64,000 nt of DNA from Flavobacterium nitrogenifigens (GTDB taxonomy: Bacteria; Bacteroidota; Bacteroidia; Flavobacteriales; Flavobacteriaceae). How positions within the stretch are numbered: the stretch's first letter is position 1; each line of letters starts with the position of its first letter. Shown one piece after another: positions 8,802 to 17,461 of this stretch. The stretch covers positions 1 through 64,000 of the forward strand of contig NZ_QJRI01000164.1 of the NCBI RefSeq assembly GCF_003254565.1. Reading direction: 5' to 3'. The notes beneath the pieces are model-generated. The model searched no databases. It was not told where the DNA came from and was given only the letters and a program-made list of their open reading frames with translations. A program made the translations under genes and the position numbers.

Positions 8802-9557
8802 TTATCTATCCATCCACTGTTTAAAAAAAGGAGTTTTTTCACGACTGATAATCACCTCGCGTTCGGGATCTAGTTTAAGTTGAATTTTTAGTTTTGCGTT
8901 GAAGTAGTTCGCAATAGATTTAATGCTTTCTGCACGAATGAAAAACTGGCGGTTGGCACGGAAGAAAATGTTCGGATCTAATTCCTGCTCCAGTTCTTCC
9001 ATCGTTTGCGGAATAGAGATAATTACACCTGATTTAAGAAATAAATTACTGGTTTTAAATTCAGAATAGATGAAGTCAATATCAGAAACGTCTACGCTTT
9101 TATAGCCATCGCGATAGGTTACTAAAAAGCGCATTCTAAAAACTGGTTTTTCAATCAGTTCTTTTAGAATTCCAGCGATGTTGGTTACGTTAGATTCGTT
9201 CTTATTTAAAGATTTGAATTTTGTTAAGGCAAATTCTAATTCGTTCTTTTCAATGGGTTTCATCAAATAATCGATGCTGTTTACCTTAAAAGCACGAATT
9301 GCATATTCGTCATAAGCTGTAGTAAAAATGACTGGACAAGTGATATTAATTTCATCAAAAATGGCAAAACTCAGTCCGTCGGCTAAACGAATGTCCATCG
9401 TAATTAAATCGGGAGTCGGATTTGAATTGAGCCAGGCAACAGTATCTACAACGGTATCAATAATGCCTAGAATCTCACAATTGGGCTCCAATTCCTCCAA
9501 CAGCCTTTTTAATCGGCTGGCGTTAATACTTTCATCTTCTACAATTAAAATTTTCAT
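8802..9557 (-). CDS. LytTR-family response regulator
   Basis: The 251-residue protein has a receiver domain (residues 1-120) with the acidic pair in VEDE, phosphoacceptor Asp55 in LITMDIRLADG, Thr and Lys signatures (FTTAYDEYA, YLMKPI). A LytTR DNA-binding domain occupies about residues 145-250 (VTYRDGYKSVDVSDIDFIY, ending FFRANRQFFIRAESI). It starts 5 bases after the adjacent kinase gene ends, so they form an operon. LytTR proteins bind direct repeats about 21 bp apart; such a pair lies in the promoter of the efflux operon just downstream, the likely target. Confidence 0.93.
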   Translation of the reverse strand: MKILIVEDESINASRLKRLLEELEPNCEILGIIDTVVDTVAWLNSNPTPDLITMDIRLADGLSFAIFDEINITCPVIFTTAYDEYAIRAFKVNSIDYLMKPIEKNELEFALTKFKSLNKNESNVTNIAGILKELIEKPVFRMRFLVTYRDGYKSVDVSDIDFIYSEFKTSNLFLKSGVIISIPQTMEELEQELDPNIFFRANRQFFIRAESIKSIANYFNAKLKIQLKLDPEREVIISREKTPFFKQWMDR

Positions 9558-9562
9558 AACTC

Positions 9563-10657
9563 TTAAATTAATGGCAGGCGCACGTCATAATAACCGTTTG
9601 ATTCACTGAAAATAGGCATTCTTTCAGATAAAATTTTATAACGAAATTTGATGTTTTTATTTCCTATTCCTGTTGAAACCAAAGTTTTTCCAGCGGTTCT
9701 CTGCAAGTTATTTCGAACAATAATATCATCAGAATCAGAAAAAACAGTGATAGTAAGCGGGTTGGCTAACGTTGCCATATTGTGTTTCACAGCATTTTCT
9801 ACCAATAACTGCAAAGTCAGAGGCGGTAAATGAAGCGCTAAAGAGGCAGCATCAACTTCAATTTTTAAAGCGATTTTATCCCCCAGCCTTTTCTTCAATA
9901 AATAAAAATACGCATTTAGGAATTCTATTTCCTCTTTTACTGTAATGGTATCTTTATTTGAATTTGAAATCATATAACGATATACTCTCGTTATATTTTC
10001 TAAGAACGAAGCCGCTTCTTTCTGATCTTCATAAATCAATTCGGTCAAAGTGCTGAAATTATTGAATACAAAATGCGGATCTAATTGCATTTTCAAAGAT
10101 TCTAATTTCGAACGCGTTACCGCTTCTTGCAGTTCTGATGCTTTAACTTTTAATTCAGCCGTTTCTATTGCATTCAAACGCCATCTGTTCAGCAAAAATA
10201 TTCCGGTGTGGATAGCACTTATAAATAGCGAAATAATGGCTGCCATAATCTTGGACTGCCAAATGGTAACCAAATCATTTACTTCTAGAGCTGTACATGG
10301 ATATAAATAGTCCCAAAGCCAAGAAAAAAAGTAATTGAGAAGAATGTTTCCTGCAATTAAGCAGATAAATTGGGCAATAGCCCTAAAAGCTGGATTCTGT
10401 TCCCAACTTATATAATAATTTAATTTTCGGCCAACAAACAAAGTCAGCTCTGTAAGTATAGCACAATACAACAAAATAATGAAGATATCGAAGGTTTGGT
10501 CTAAGTCGAGCAAACCTTCTTCTTCAAAATTTCTATACGGATTTAGGAAATAATACGATGAAAGATAGACCAGAAAAACGGCTGGAATTACTATAACCCT
10601 GTAGTATTTATAGAAAAAATTCTTGCCTGATTTTTTATTTTGGTTTCTTCTACCCAT
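9563..10657 (-). CDS. LytS/YehU-type sensor histidine kinase
   Basis: The 364-residue protein has four membrane segments in the first 175 residues, a coiled linker, then a His_kinase domain with the phosphoacceptor motif MQLDPHFVFNNF and an ATPase domain (PPLTLQLLVENAVKHN, N box; later GIGNKNIKFR, G box). There is no recognisable periplasmic ligand domain, so the signal may be sensed within the membrane. Its partner is the response regulator encoded 5 bases downstream. The FabH-like gene ends 35 bases upstream on the same strand and could be co-transcribed. Confidence 0.92.
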   Translation of the reverse strand: MGRRNQNKKSGKNFFYKYYRVIVIPAVFLVYLSSYYFLNPYRNFEEEGLLDLDQTFDIFIILLYCAILTELTLFVGRKLNYYISWEQNPAFRAIAQFICLIAGNILLNYFFSWLWDYLYPCTALEVNDLVTIWQSKIMAAIISLFISAIHTGIFLLNRWRLNAIETAELKVKASELQEAVTRSKLESLKMQLDPHFVFNNFSTLTELIYEDQKEAASFLENITRVYRYMISNSNKDTITVKEEIEFLNAYFYLLKKRLGDKIALKIEVDAASLALHLPPLTLQLLVENAVKHNMATLANPLTITVFSDSDDIIVRNNLQRTAGKTLVSTGIGNKNIKFRYKILSERMPIFSESNGYYDVRLPLI

Positions 10658-10692
10658 TTATTCCCTCAACTGTAAAATTGAAAAATCCTATC

Positions 10693-11739
10693 TTAGTGTT
10701 CTACTAGAACGCCTTCTTCTTTTTTGCCTGCTTTTATAGTAGCAACTGGATTTTTCTCACGCATAACGCCCCATTTTAAGCACGTTGCACCCCAAGAAAA
10801 TCCTGCTCCAAAAGTAGTGATCAATACATTTTGTCCTTCTTTAAAATCGTCTTTGAAATCCCATAAACACAACGGAACTGTTGCAGATGTCGTATTCCCG
10901 TAACGGTCAATATTTACTTTTACTTTTTCAAAATCAATACCTAAACTTTCGCCTACAGCAGTGATAATTCTTAAATTAGCTTGATGTGGAACTACCCAGT
11001 CAATTTGGTCTGATTCTAATTCGTTTTTTGCCAAAGCATCTTGCGAAACCTGGCTCATTGCGGCCACCGCTCTTTTAAATACAAAAGCACCGTCTTGTTT
11101 TAAATAATGCGTTCTGTGTAAAAGACTCTGCATAGAAGTTGGATTTCTAGAACCTCCTGCTGGTACAGCCAAAGAAGAAACTCCGCTTCCGTCTGTTTTC
11201 AAAATCGTTTTCATTAATCCAGCATCAGATTCAGTTTTTTCTAATAAAACTGCTCCTGCTCCATCTCCGAAAAGAATACAAGTATTGCGGTCTTCATAAT
11301 CTACGATAGAGCTCATTTTATCTGCTCCAACGATGATTAATTTTTTGTAGCGACCGCTTTCGATCATGTTTGCTCCCATTTCTAGTGCATACAAAAATCC
11401 GCTGCAAGCTGCATTCATGTCAATTCCGAAAGCATTTGTAAGTCCGCTTTTATCACAAACAATACTTGCTGTTGGCGCTAAAATGTGATCTGGAGTTGCT
11501 GTTGCTACCAACAACGCTTCAATCTCATTGCGATCTACCTTATAATTTTCTAAAAGATTTTCAATCGCTGCTGCGGCAAGATCAGATGTTGCCGTGTCGT
11601 CGTCTGCGATTCTGCGTTCTCTAATTCCAGTTCTTTTAATGATCCATTCCTCCGATGTATCAACTGTTTCTGAAATCTTTTTATTGGTCAAAATTGATGA
11701 TGGCACGAAACCACCTATTGCTGTAATAACTGCGCTCAT
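10693..11739 (-). CDS. fabH: beta-ketoacyl-ACP synthase III (FabH-like)
   Basis: The 348-residue protein has the KAS III triad: Cys112 in DMNAACSGFLYAL, His252 in VVPHQANLR and Asn282 in RYGNTTSAT. It should condense an acyl-CoA starter with malonyl-ACP. The length slightly exceeds the usual 320-335 residues because of a charged C-terminal tail (about residues 328-348, ending EEGVLVEH). In flavobacteria the housekeeping fabH commonly sits with rpmF and accB/accC; here it stands apart, next to a two-component pair. It may therefore be a second, specialised KAS III. Start is supported by the conserved MSAVITAIGGFVP opening. Confidence 0.9.
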   Translation of the reverse strand: MSAVITAIGGFVPSSILTNKKISETVDTSEEWIIKRTGIRERRIADDDTATSDLAAAAIENLLENYKVDRNEIEALLVATATPDHILAPTASIVCDKSGLTNAFGIDMNAACSGFLYALEMGANMIESGRYKKLIIVGADKMSSIVDYEDRNTCILFGDGAGAVLLEKTESDAGLMKTILKTDGSGVSSLAVPAGGSRNPTSMQSLLHRTHYLKQDGAFVFKRAVAAMSQVSQDALAKNELESDQIDWVVPHQANLRIITAVGESLGIDFEKVKVNIDRYGNTTSATVPLCLWDFKDDFKEGQNVLITTFGAGFSWGATCLKWGVMREKNPVATIKAGKKEEGVLVEH

Positions 11740-12334
11740 TGTTTTTTATTTTTTTTTTAAGCTTTGTACTCTTAGAACCCAATGCTTACTACTTTTCTCT
11801 TCTTTTCACAGTTCATTTAGAACTATGCAGGAAACATAATGTATTCCTTGAAAAGCCGATTAAATCTGCTGACAATACTTTTTTATGAGAAATATTGTTT
11901 TCTTAAACCTGAACAAGCTAAAAACATTATATAAAATCCAACTAAAATAAATTAAAAATCTACACCAAGTGTTCTCTCGGTATTACGTGGAATAAAATCT
12001 TTAATTTATCTTATTTTTAAAATCATATAATGCTATTTCAGTTTGTAGATAATTCTCAATTATAGCTGTTGCCATACTGATAAAAAAACCTATCTGCATT
12101 AAGTTTTTAGAGTGCCACAAAATTAATTTAAAAATATCTGAAACCAGCAGACAATTAAGAATAATTAACAAAACTGCCCGAAATGTTAAGATATAATTTT
12201 GAAATTCTGCAACTAGCTCCAAAAATTATAGAATCCCTAAAATCAAAAAAAAATCTGTTAAATTTTATTTTGATACTATTTCTTCAAAAAAACCTCTTAA
12301 TTTTTATATCATTATTTTTAAATCAAATCAATCT
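11740..12334. other. AT-rich gap with at most one doubtful small ORF
   Basis: The stretch between fabH and the universal stress gene is very AT-rich. I find no repeat family or terminator here. The only open frame is the doubtful membrane peptide at 12001-12222. Confidence 0.5.
12001..12222 (-). CDS. doubtful small membrane peptide
   Basis: A 73-residue frame with two hydrophobic stretches (AVLLIILNCLLVSDIFKLIL and NLMQIGFFISMATAI). I recognise no family, and random frames in DNA this AT-rich often look hydrophobic. No promoter or conserved neighbour supports it. Confidence 0.2.
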   Translation of the reverse strand: MELVAEFQNYILTFRAVLLIILNCLLVSDIFKLILWHSKNLMQIGFFISMATAIIENYLQTEIALYDFKNKIN

Positions 12335-13168
12335 TTAATAATTCGGAAACGACAATAATGGAATCTCAAGTCCTGCTGCCAGAACCCTAGTTTTACTTCT
12401 GTGAACCAAAGAATCCCAAAAACCGTATTTTTGAGGCACCATAATCAGCAAATCAGCCTTGTAATTCTTAATTTCTTTCCTGATTTCGTTAATAACAGCA
12501 TTCGATCTTACCGTTTTATAAAGATATTTAACGTCTTCAAATTCTTTTTCGAGATTCGAATTCATCAAAATTCTATGCTGTTCTTCTTTCAAATCATCCA
12601 ACTTGTCGTCTACGGTAAAAAATTCAATTTCGGCTTCAAAATCTCCTAAAGCATTTTTTATCCAGCTGAATTTTTTAATAGCCGAAAAACTCAAACTATC
12701 GCAAGCATACAAAACCTTTCTTATATTAAGGAAACGCGCATTTTGAGGCACGGCCAAAACTGGAATCTGCAAATTTTTAATCGCCGTTGTAGTTGAATTT
12801 CCTAATAATTCTTGCTCAAAAGAACGCTCCGCCATTCCCATCACCACAACATCTGCATTTGTTTCTTTAATAATTTTTGGAAGTTCGTCTTCTAAAAAAG
12901 AATACGTACAGATTGCTGCAGTTTCAATTCTAAACAAATCGCCCGTCTCCTTTGCTAAATTTTCAAGCTTAGCAATTGCTCTATCTATCTGCTTTTGCAT
13001 TGCGTCTGCAGTTATATGCGAGTTTGCGCTGTGCACACTCAAAGAAAACGAATTAAATAAAACCAATTTTGCGCCAGTAGCTCTTGCAAGCCCTGCTGCA
13101 TAAGCAACGGCATTATTAGCAATATCAGAAAAATTAGTCGCGGCGATTATAGTAAGAGGTGAAATCAT
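12335..13168 (-). CDS. universal stress protein, tandem UspA domains
   Basis: I place the start at the ATG giving MISPLTIIAATNFSD, 36 bases inside the longest frame, because this is where the Usp fold begins. The protein of about 277 residues holds two Usp domains. The first has an ATP-binding signature (VVMGMAERSFEQELLGNSTT). The second is more divergent and ends ADLLIMVPQKYGFWDSLVH. Tandem Usp proteins are cytoplasmic stress-response proteins, often ATP-binding. It is a single minus-strand gene upstream of a repeat-rich gap. Confidence 0.85.
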   Translation of the reverse strand: MISPLTIIAATNFSDIANNAVAYAAGLARATGAKLVLFNSFSLSVHSANSHITADAMQKQIDRAIAKLENLAKETGDLFRIETAAICTYSFLEDELPKIIKETNADVVVMGMAERSFEQELLGNSTTTAIKNLQIPVLAVPQNARFLNIRKVLYACDSLSFSAIKKFSWIKNALGDFEAEIEFFTVDDKLDDLKEEQHRILMNSNLEKEFEDVKYLYKTVRSNAVINEIRKEIKNYKADLLIMVPQKYGFWDSLVHRSKTRVLAAGLEIPLLSFPNY

Positions 13169-13337
13169 AAAATAGTAATTAAGCTTTCTTGCAAAATTGC
13201 TCATTTAAATGCTTTAAACCATTTTTATATCACTGAATAATCATTTTTTACGCCCCAACCGTAAAATATCATTCCTGAAAAAACAGGCTTTCCTTTTTTG
13301 TTTCTTACTTTAAAAACGATAAAATGCAGTTGTGATT

Positions 13338-13720
13338 TAACCGCGAAGCACGCAAGGATTTTTACTCTTTGGGATTTATGAAAACGCAAAGGTCGCAAAG
13401 CTGCCTGTATAAAGCTGGTTTAAATTGCTCGCAAAGTCACTAAGGATTATACTTTTAAAGCCACGGATTAATAAGATTAAAAGGATTTTGTTTCACGCAG
13501 ATCCTGCAGATTTTAGCAGATTTTAATTTTTAAGCCTTAAAAAAAATCTGCGCTTATCTGCTTAAATCATTTAAAATCTGCGTGAAATAAACCTTTGCGA
13601 CTCTGCTCCCGATAGCTATCGGGATTGCGAGATTAAAAACCACAATATTTGCACACAAAGCTTTGCGGACTTAAGGCACAATCAAATTCAAAAAATACCT
13701 TGCGCTCTTTGCGGTAAAAA
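13338..13720. repeat. mosaic of repeat families B, C and the 16-bp palindrome
   Basis: A family B frame opens with TTTAACCGCGAAGCACGCAA near 13337 and closes with CTTGCGCTCTTTGCGG near 13699-13714. Within it lies a complete family C fold-back: TTTCACGCAGAT (13491-13502) with ATCTGCGTGAAA (13576-13587). Further on, the palindrome CCCGATAGCTATCGGG (13608-13623) sits within family B-like sequence. No gene is visible between 13169 and 13841. Confidence 0.7.
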
Positions 13721-13736
13721 ACACCAACTCGCTCTC

Positions 13737-13811
13737 TGTCCATTTCATCCCAAAGTTTGTCCGTTTCACCAAGATTCCGATTTCATTTTTAAGGCTTTCA
13801 ACGCACATTTG
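13737..13811 (+). promoter_or_regulatory. LytTR-type direct repeat and promoter of the DoxX-like gene
   Basis: TGTCCATTTCATC (from 13737) and TGTCCGTTTCACC (13758-13770) are repeated at a 21-bp period. Exactly 33 bases later lies CACATTTG (13804-13811), a near match to the TAnnTTTG -7 box, with TTTC 19 bases before it (13781-13784). The gene's ATG is 30 bases on. The same design stands before the genes at 17988-18974 and 19317-19727, on the other strand. Confidence 0.75.
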
Positions 13812-13841
13812 TACCGTTAAATAACTTTAAATATCAAAATC

Positions 13842-14240
13842 ATGAACTCAAAAACAACAAAAATTATCTATTGGACAGGCGCAGTATTAACTTCTTTATG
13901 GTTTGGCGCAAGCGGTTTCTTTGAACTTACAAACAATCCATTAGTTTGGGGAATTACACAACAATTGGGTTATCCAGCACATTTTATTTATATCCTTGGT
14001 GTTTTTAAAGTAGCCGGTGTCATTACGCTTTTAATTCCGAACAAATTATTACGATTGAAAGAATGGGTTTTCGCAGGCGTATTTTTCGATATCATCTTTG
14101 CTTTCTTTTCAAAAATTGCCGTTTTAGGTTTCGGTGCTGCAACCGATGCTGTCATTGCTTTTGTAATGGTAAGTGTGACTTATGCAATGTATAGAAAATT
14201 GTATACAGCGACTTACACTCCATCTTCAGAAAACTTGTAA
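13842..14240 (+). CDS. DoxX-like membrane protein
   Basis: The 132-residue protein has four hydrophobic segments (IIYWTGAVLTSLWFGASGF; HFIYILGVFKVAGVITLLI; VFAGVFFDIIFAFFSKIAV; AVIAFVMVSVTYAMY) with the DoxX-like pattern of Gly-rich turns and KVAGVITLLIP. DoxX-family proteins are inner-membrane proteins linked to redox and quinone chemistry; the specific role here is unknown. Its promoter carries the 21-bp direct repeat shared with two nearby detoxification genes, so it is probably controlled by the LytTR regulator encoded just downstream on the other strand. Confidence 0.85.
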   Translation: MNSKTTKIIYWTGAVLTSLWFGASGFFELTNNPLVWGITQQLGYPAHFIYILGVFKVAGVITLLIPNKLLRLKEWVFAGVFFDIIFAFFSKIAVLGFGAATDAVIAFVMVSVTYAMYRKLYTATYTPSSENL

Positions 14241-14266
14241 GGAAGTCGAAATCATTTTACAAAAGT

Positions 14267-14423
14267 GCTCCAGAGGAGCAAAATATTTATAGAATTCGAT
14301 TAAGACAATTGAATAAAAGCTCCAGCGGAGCGGAATATATTAGCTTGTAAAAAAATGTCGCTCCTCTGGAGCTTTATAATGACAACACTATTCTTTGCTA
14401 TAAATATTTCGCTTCTCTGAAGC
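14267..14423. repeat. mini-hairpin cluster, repeat family F
   Basis: Four 13-base palindromes: 14267-14279 (GCTCC-AGA-GGAGC), 14319-14331 (GCTCC-AGC-GGAGC), 14360-14372 (GCTCC-TCT-GGAGC) and 14411-14423 (GCTTC-TCT-GAAGC). Tails such as AAATATTTATAG follow. The design and sequence match the cluster at 1436-1614. Confidence 0.75.
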
Positions 14424-14429
14424 TTAAAA

Positions 14430-14450
14430 AAGAGGCTAAAACAGCCTCTT
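14430..14450. terminator. bidirectional terminator hairpin
   Basis: AAGAGGCT (14430-14437) pairs with AGCCTCTT (14443-14450). A T-run follows on the minus strand and a looser one (AAAATTTTTA) on the plus strand. It probably ends transcripts from the DoxX-like gene. Confidence 0.6.
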
Positions 14451-14480
14451 AAAATTTTTATTTAAACCTAATTCTTTCCA

Positions 14481-14561
14481 ATGAAAAAGATTATCCTACT
14501 TCTCTGTTTTATACTTTCAGCTTTGTTCTTTATAAGCTGTTTTATGTTTCCTGGATTATAA
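14481..14561 (+). CDS. possible 26-residue lipoprotein-like peptide
   Basis: The frame starts MKKIILLLCFILSALFFISC and ends FMFPGL. It is essentially a signal peptide with a plausible lipobox (FFISC) and six following residues, so it could be a very small lipoprotein or a decayed one. A strong hairpin terminator starts 5 bases after its stop. I recognise no family. Confidence 0.35.
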   Translation: MKKIILLLCFILSALFFISCFMFPGL

Positions 14562-14565
14562 AATC

Positions 14566-14607
14566 AAGCCAATTAGTTTATCTGAGAAAAGATAAATTAA
14601 TTGGCTT
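14566..14607. terminator. bidirectional terminator
   Basis: AAGCCAATTAGTTTATCT (14566-14583) pairs with AGATAAATTAATTGGCTT (14590-14607), 17 of 18 positions. It abuts the stop of the response regulator gene on the minus strand and follows the small peptide on the plus strand. Confidence 0.75.
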
Positions 14608-15374
14608 TATCGGTTTTCTAACCAGCTTAAAAATGCAGTTGCTTTTTCTTTTCCAACCAATAATTTTTCTTCTGTGGGAACACTTAGCTTTACAATTATC
14701 TTGCGGGAAAAATAATGCTCTGCTTCTCGAATGGCCGAAAAATTAACCAAATATTGTCTGTTGATTCTAAAGAACTGAATTGGCGACAAAAGCTTATGAA
14801 TTTCATCTAACGACTGTGTTAACGGATATTCGTTTTTGTCTAAAGTCATAATTGTCGGCGTTTCGTTTTTAATGAAAAAAAACGCAATATTCTCCGTTAA
14901 AACCGTTTGATATTTATTGTTTTTAAAAACTAAAAAACTACTTTTCCCTTTATTTTCTCCATTTCGCGTAAGCAAATAATCAAAATCGGGCATTGCTTTT
15001 TTATTTCTCTGAAAAAAGTTTTTCAGTTCACCCGCTTTCTTTAAAGCCTGTGAAATACTATCTCTCGAAAAAGGTTTTAAAACATAATCAATTCCGTTTG
15101 ACTTAAAAGCTTCGATCGCATAATCATCAAAAGCAGTGCAGAAAATGACAGGCGACAAAACCTCGACATTCTTAAAAATCTCAAAACACTGACCGTCTGC
15201 CAGCTGAATATCCATAAAAATAAGATCTGGCTGATCGTTTTCTAAAAGATAATCTACTGCGCCATCAATGCTTTGTATATACGACAAAATCTGAACATCG
15301 GGTCTGATGCTCAGAATTAGCTGACCAAGTGCTTTGGCCGTTTTTACTTCATCTTCAATTATTATGATAGTCAT
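14607..15374 (-). CDS. LytTR-family response regulator
   Basis: The 255-residue protein has a receiver domain with phosphoacceptor Asp55 (LIFMDIQLADG), FCTAFDDYAIEAF and YVLKPFSR, and a C-terminal LytTR domain (about residues 140-255, with PIQFFRINRQYLVNFSAI). It overlaps its kinase gene by 20 bases. It is a paralogue of the regulator at 8802-9557 (both share the LADG and FFRxNRQ segments). The three nearby promoters with 21-bp direct repeats (13737, 19019 and 19771) are the natural candidates for its binding sites; this is inference from spacing and proximity. Confidence 0.93.
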   Translation of the reverse strand: MTIIIIEDEVKTAKALGQLILSIRPDVQILSYIQSIDGAVDYLLENDQPDLIFMDIQLADGQCFEIFKNVEVLSPVIFCTAFDDYAIEAFKSNGIDYVLKPFSRDSISQALKKAGELKNFFQRNKKAMPDFDYLLTRNGENKGKSSFLVFKNNKYQTVLTENIAFFFIKNETPTIMTLDKNEYPLTQSLDEIHKLLSPIQFFRINRQYLVNFSAIREAEHYFSRKIIVKLSVPTEEKLLVGKEKATAFLSWLENR

Positions 15375-16371
15375 AATTAAGTGGTATTTTTACTTTAAAG
15401 GTAGTTTCGTCCTTGTCAATTTCAATTTCTTTGTGAATCAAGTGCATAAAACGTTGATTGATGTTATCTAAACCAACACCTGTAGACACGGCGCCTCTTT
15501 TGAGCTGTATTTTATTTTCGACAACCAAAAATTCGTTTTCTGTATAAAGTCTTATTTTTAAAGGTTTTTCTAAAGAAACAACATTGTGCTTGATGCAGTT
15601 CTCGATTAATAACTGCAGAGTAAAAGGCGGAATTGCCGAATCGTACTGTTTTGGATTTACTTCGTTTTCTAAAACAAATCCATCTTCAAAACGTGCTTTC
15701 AGCAAATAAACGTACGAATCTAAAATCTGAAGTTCCTCGCTTAGCGGAATCAAATCCATTTTTCTGCTTTCTAGTGTAAATCGATAAAAATCAGATAATT
15801 TCAAAATAAAATCTGAACTCTGCGGATCTTGAATATCAACCATAGATTTCAGCGTATTCAAACTATTAAACAAAAAATGCGGATTAACCTGCTGTTTCAA
15901 CAATTCGTATTGCGCGCCGAGATTTACGGCTTTGGTGCGTTCTAGTTCGACTCCCATTTGCTGCGTTTGATAGTTTTGAAAAAGCAGATGCAGAAACATA
16001 TACACAATCAAGTTGATTAAAACTCCTCGAAGTTCGAACATGATTGGCGCATCCATTTTTGAAACCTGAAACAGTTCCTGATGCGCAATTACCAGAATCA
16101 CCATCAAGACAATCCCAAGAATAACACTCAATAAAAGTTTCCAATTAAAGAGGCTTTTATTGGCATGATTGGCAGAGAATTTTGGTAAACTGTAAATGTT
16201 GTAATACCATATAAAAAGGGAAAACAACAGTGTAATCGAAGAATTTATAATAAGGTCTCCAGGTGTAGAATCGGCATCAAATAATTTAGGTATCGAAGCC
16301 ATAACTGCCAATGCAATCGAACTTCCCCAAATGACTTTGAGCGAAACCTGAAAACGTTTTGTTTTTTCCAT
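15355..16371 (-). CDS. LytS/YehU-type sensor histidine kinase
   Basis: The 338-residue protein has four membrane segments in the first 150 residues, a coiled linker, the phosphoacceptor motif KQQVNPHFLFNSLNTLKSMV and an ATPase domain with PPFTLQLLIENCIKHN and VGLDNINQRF. No extracytoplasmic sensor domain is apparent. The stop region overlaps the response regulator gene, showing a kinase-regulator operon. The gap upstream (16372-16628) holds repeats rather than a clear promoter. Confidence 0.92.
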   Translation of the reverse strand: MEKTKRFQVSLKVIWGSSIALAVMASIPKLFDADSTPGDLIINSSITLLFSLFIWYYNIYSLPKFSANHANKSLFNWKLLLSVILGIVLMVILVIAHQELFQVSKMDAPIMFELRGVLINLIVYMFLHLLFQNYQTQQMGVELERTKAVNLGAQYELLKQQVNPHFLFNSLNTLKSMVDIQDPQSSDFILKLSDFYRFTLESRKMDLIPLSEELQILDSYVYLLKARFEDGFVLENEVNPKQYDSAIPPFTLQLLIENCIKHNVVSLEKPLKIRLYTENEFLVVENKIQLKRGAVSTGVGLDNINQRFMHLIHKEIEIDKDETTFKVKIPLNYDYHNN

Positions 16372-16427
16372 ATTGTAATTGGTTTGTTATCTTAGAATCA
16401 AAGATAGGTTTATTTGAAAAAGATTTC

Positions 16428-16612
16428 ATGCAGATTTTATAGGATTTTAGCAGATTTTGCAGATAATTTCGATTTCCTTTTTTAATCTCGCAAAGACGCG
16501 GAGTCGCAAAGTTTTTATCCTCTTTTTTTGTGAAATGAGTAAATTTCTCTCGCAGATTTAGCAGATCTAGCGGATTTTTTTATCTGCATAATCTCCCAAA
16601 TCTGCTAGAGAA
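16428..16612. repeat. repeat family C and B fragments
   Basis: TTTCATGCAGATTTTATAGG opens the block, followed by GATTTTAGCAGATTTTGCAG. The complementary side reads TCTGCATAATCTCCCAAATC near 16582. Family B-like CTCGCAAAGACGCGGAGTCG lies near 16493-16515. The arms are imperfect. Confidence 0.55.
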
Positions 16613-16628
16613 TATTTTAATACTAAAA

Positions 16629-17363
16629 CTAAGCTCTCTTAACTCCCAAAATAGCGCCTGAATTCATATCTTGAACAAAGCCAATAATTTCGAAATCCTG
16701 TGCATTATAATTTTTAGGAAGAGAAATTGTCGCTGTTCCTTTTTTTATTTTATTTAAATCTACAGATTGCAGATTACGAACAATTTGATAATGCGTTAAA
16801 ACCCTGTTGGCATTTTCGCCTCTTTTTACATTGCTTTTAGCTTCTTTCTGAACAACTGCAAGCAATAGTCGACTATTTTTTGAAGTGCCTTCTACATTGT
16901 AATTTACAGAAAGTGAATTAGCGTTTTGACTTGCCTCTAAATTTAAACTCGCTAAAGTTGGTTTAGAAAGTGCCGATTTAATCCCGTTTCGCAGACTCGT
17001 TTCCTGAGAACCGATATAATCTGTTTTTCCGTTAATGATTACTTGAGGCGTGTAGATTGGTTCTTTTCCTAGAAATTGAGCGTAATCGTATTGTCTTTTG
17101 GTGAAATCGGCATTACTGAAAATATCTTTCCAGCCTTGCTTGTCCCAATAATCCACATGATACGCCAATACATAAACGTTTTTATCACGGTATTCATTCT
17201 GAATTCTTCCCAGCAATTCATCTGCTGGCGGACAGCTCGAACAGCCTTCTGAAGTATATAATTCTAAAAGTGCAAAACCTTTTGAATTGTTTTGGCTAAA
17301 AACGCTGTTTCCAATTAAAAGAAACAACATTACAAATCCACTTAAAATTTTTATCTTTCTCAT
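16629..17363 (-). CDS. DUF1223 secreted thioredoxin-fold protein
   Basis: The 244-residue protein has an N-terminal signal peptide (MRKIKILSGFVMLFLLIGNS) and the DUF1223 opening ALLELYTSEGCSSCPPADELL, where Cys-x-x-Cys is the potential redox pair. The middle part (YVLAYHVDYWDKQGWKDIFS, TPQVIINGKTDYIGS) is typical of the family, which has a thioredoxin-like fold. The precise function is unknown; it is probably periplasmic. It follows ohr on the same strand, separated by a palindrome, and sits in a stress-response neighbourhood. Confidence 0.88.
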   Translation of the reverse strand: MRKIKILSGFVMLFLLIGNSVFSQNNSKGFALLELYTSEGCSSCPPADELLGRIQNEYRDKNVYVLAYHVDYWDKQGWKDIFSNADFTKRQYDYAQFLGKEPIYTPQVIINGKTDYIGSQETSLRNGIKSALSKPTLASLNLEASQNANSLSVNYNVEGTSKNSRLLLAVVQKEAKSNVKRGENANRVLTHYQIVRNLQSVDLNKIKKGTATISLPKNYNAQDFEIIGFVQDMNSGAILGVKRA

Positions 17364-17377
17364 AATTACATTTATTA

Positions 17378-17408
17378 AACCTGACAGGTTTTCAAAACCT
17401 GTCAGGTT
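17378..17408. repeat. 31-bp perfect palindrome
   Basis: AACCTGACAGGTTTT, one central C, and its exact complement. It lies between ohr and the DUF1223 gene. It could act as a terminator or attenuator, but no strong T-run follows on the minus strand. Confidence 0.7.
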
Positions 17409-17461
17409 AGTTGAGAGTTGAGTTCTCTAATCAACTCATAATTCATAACTTAAAACTCTTT

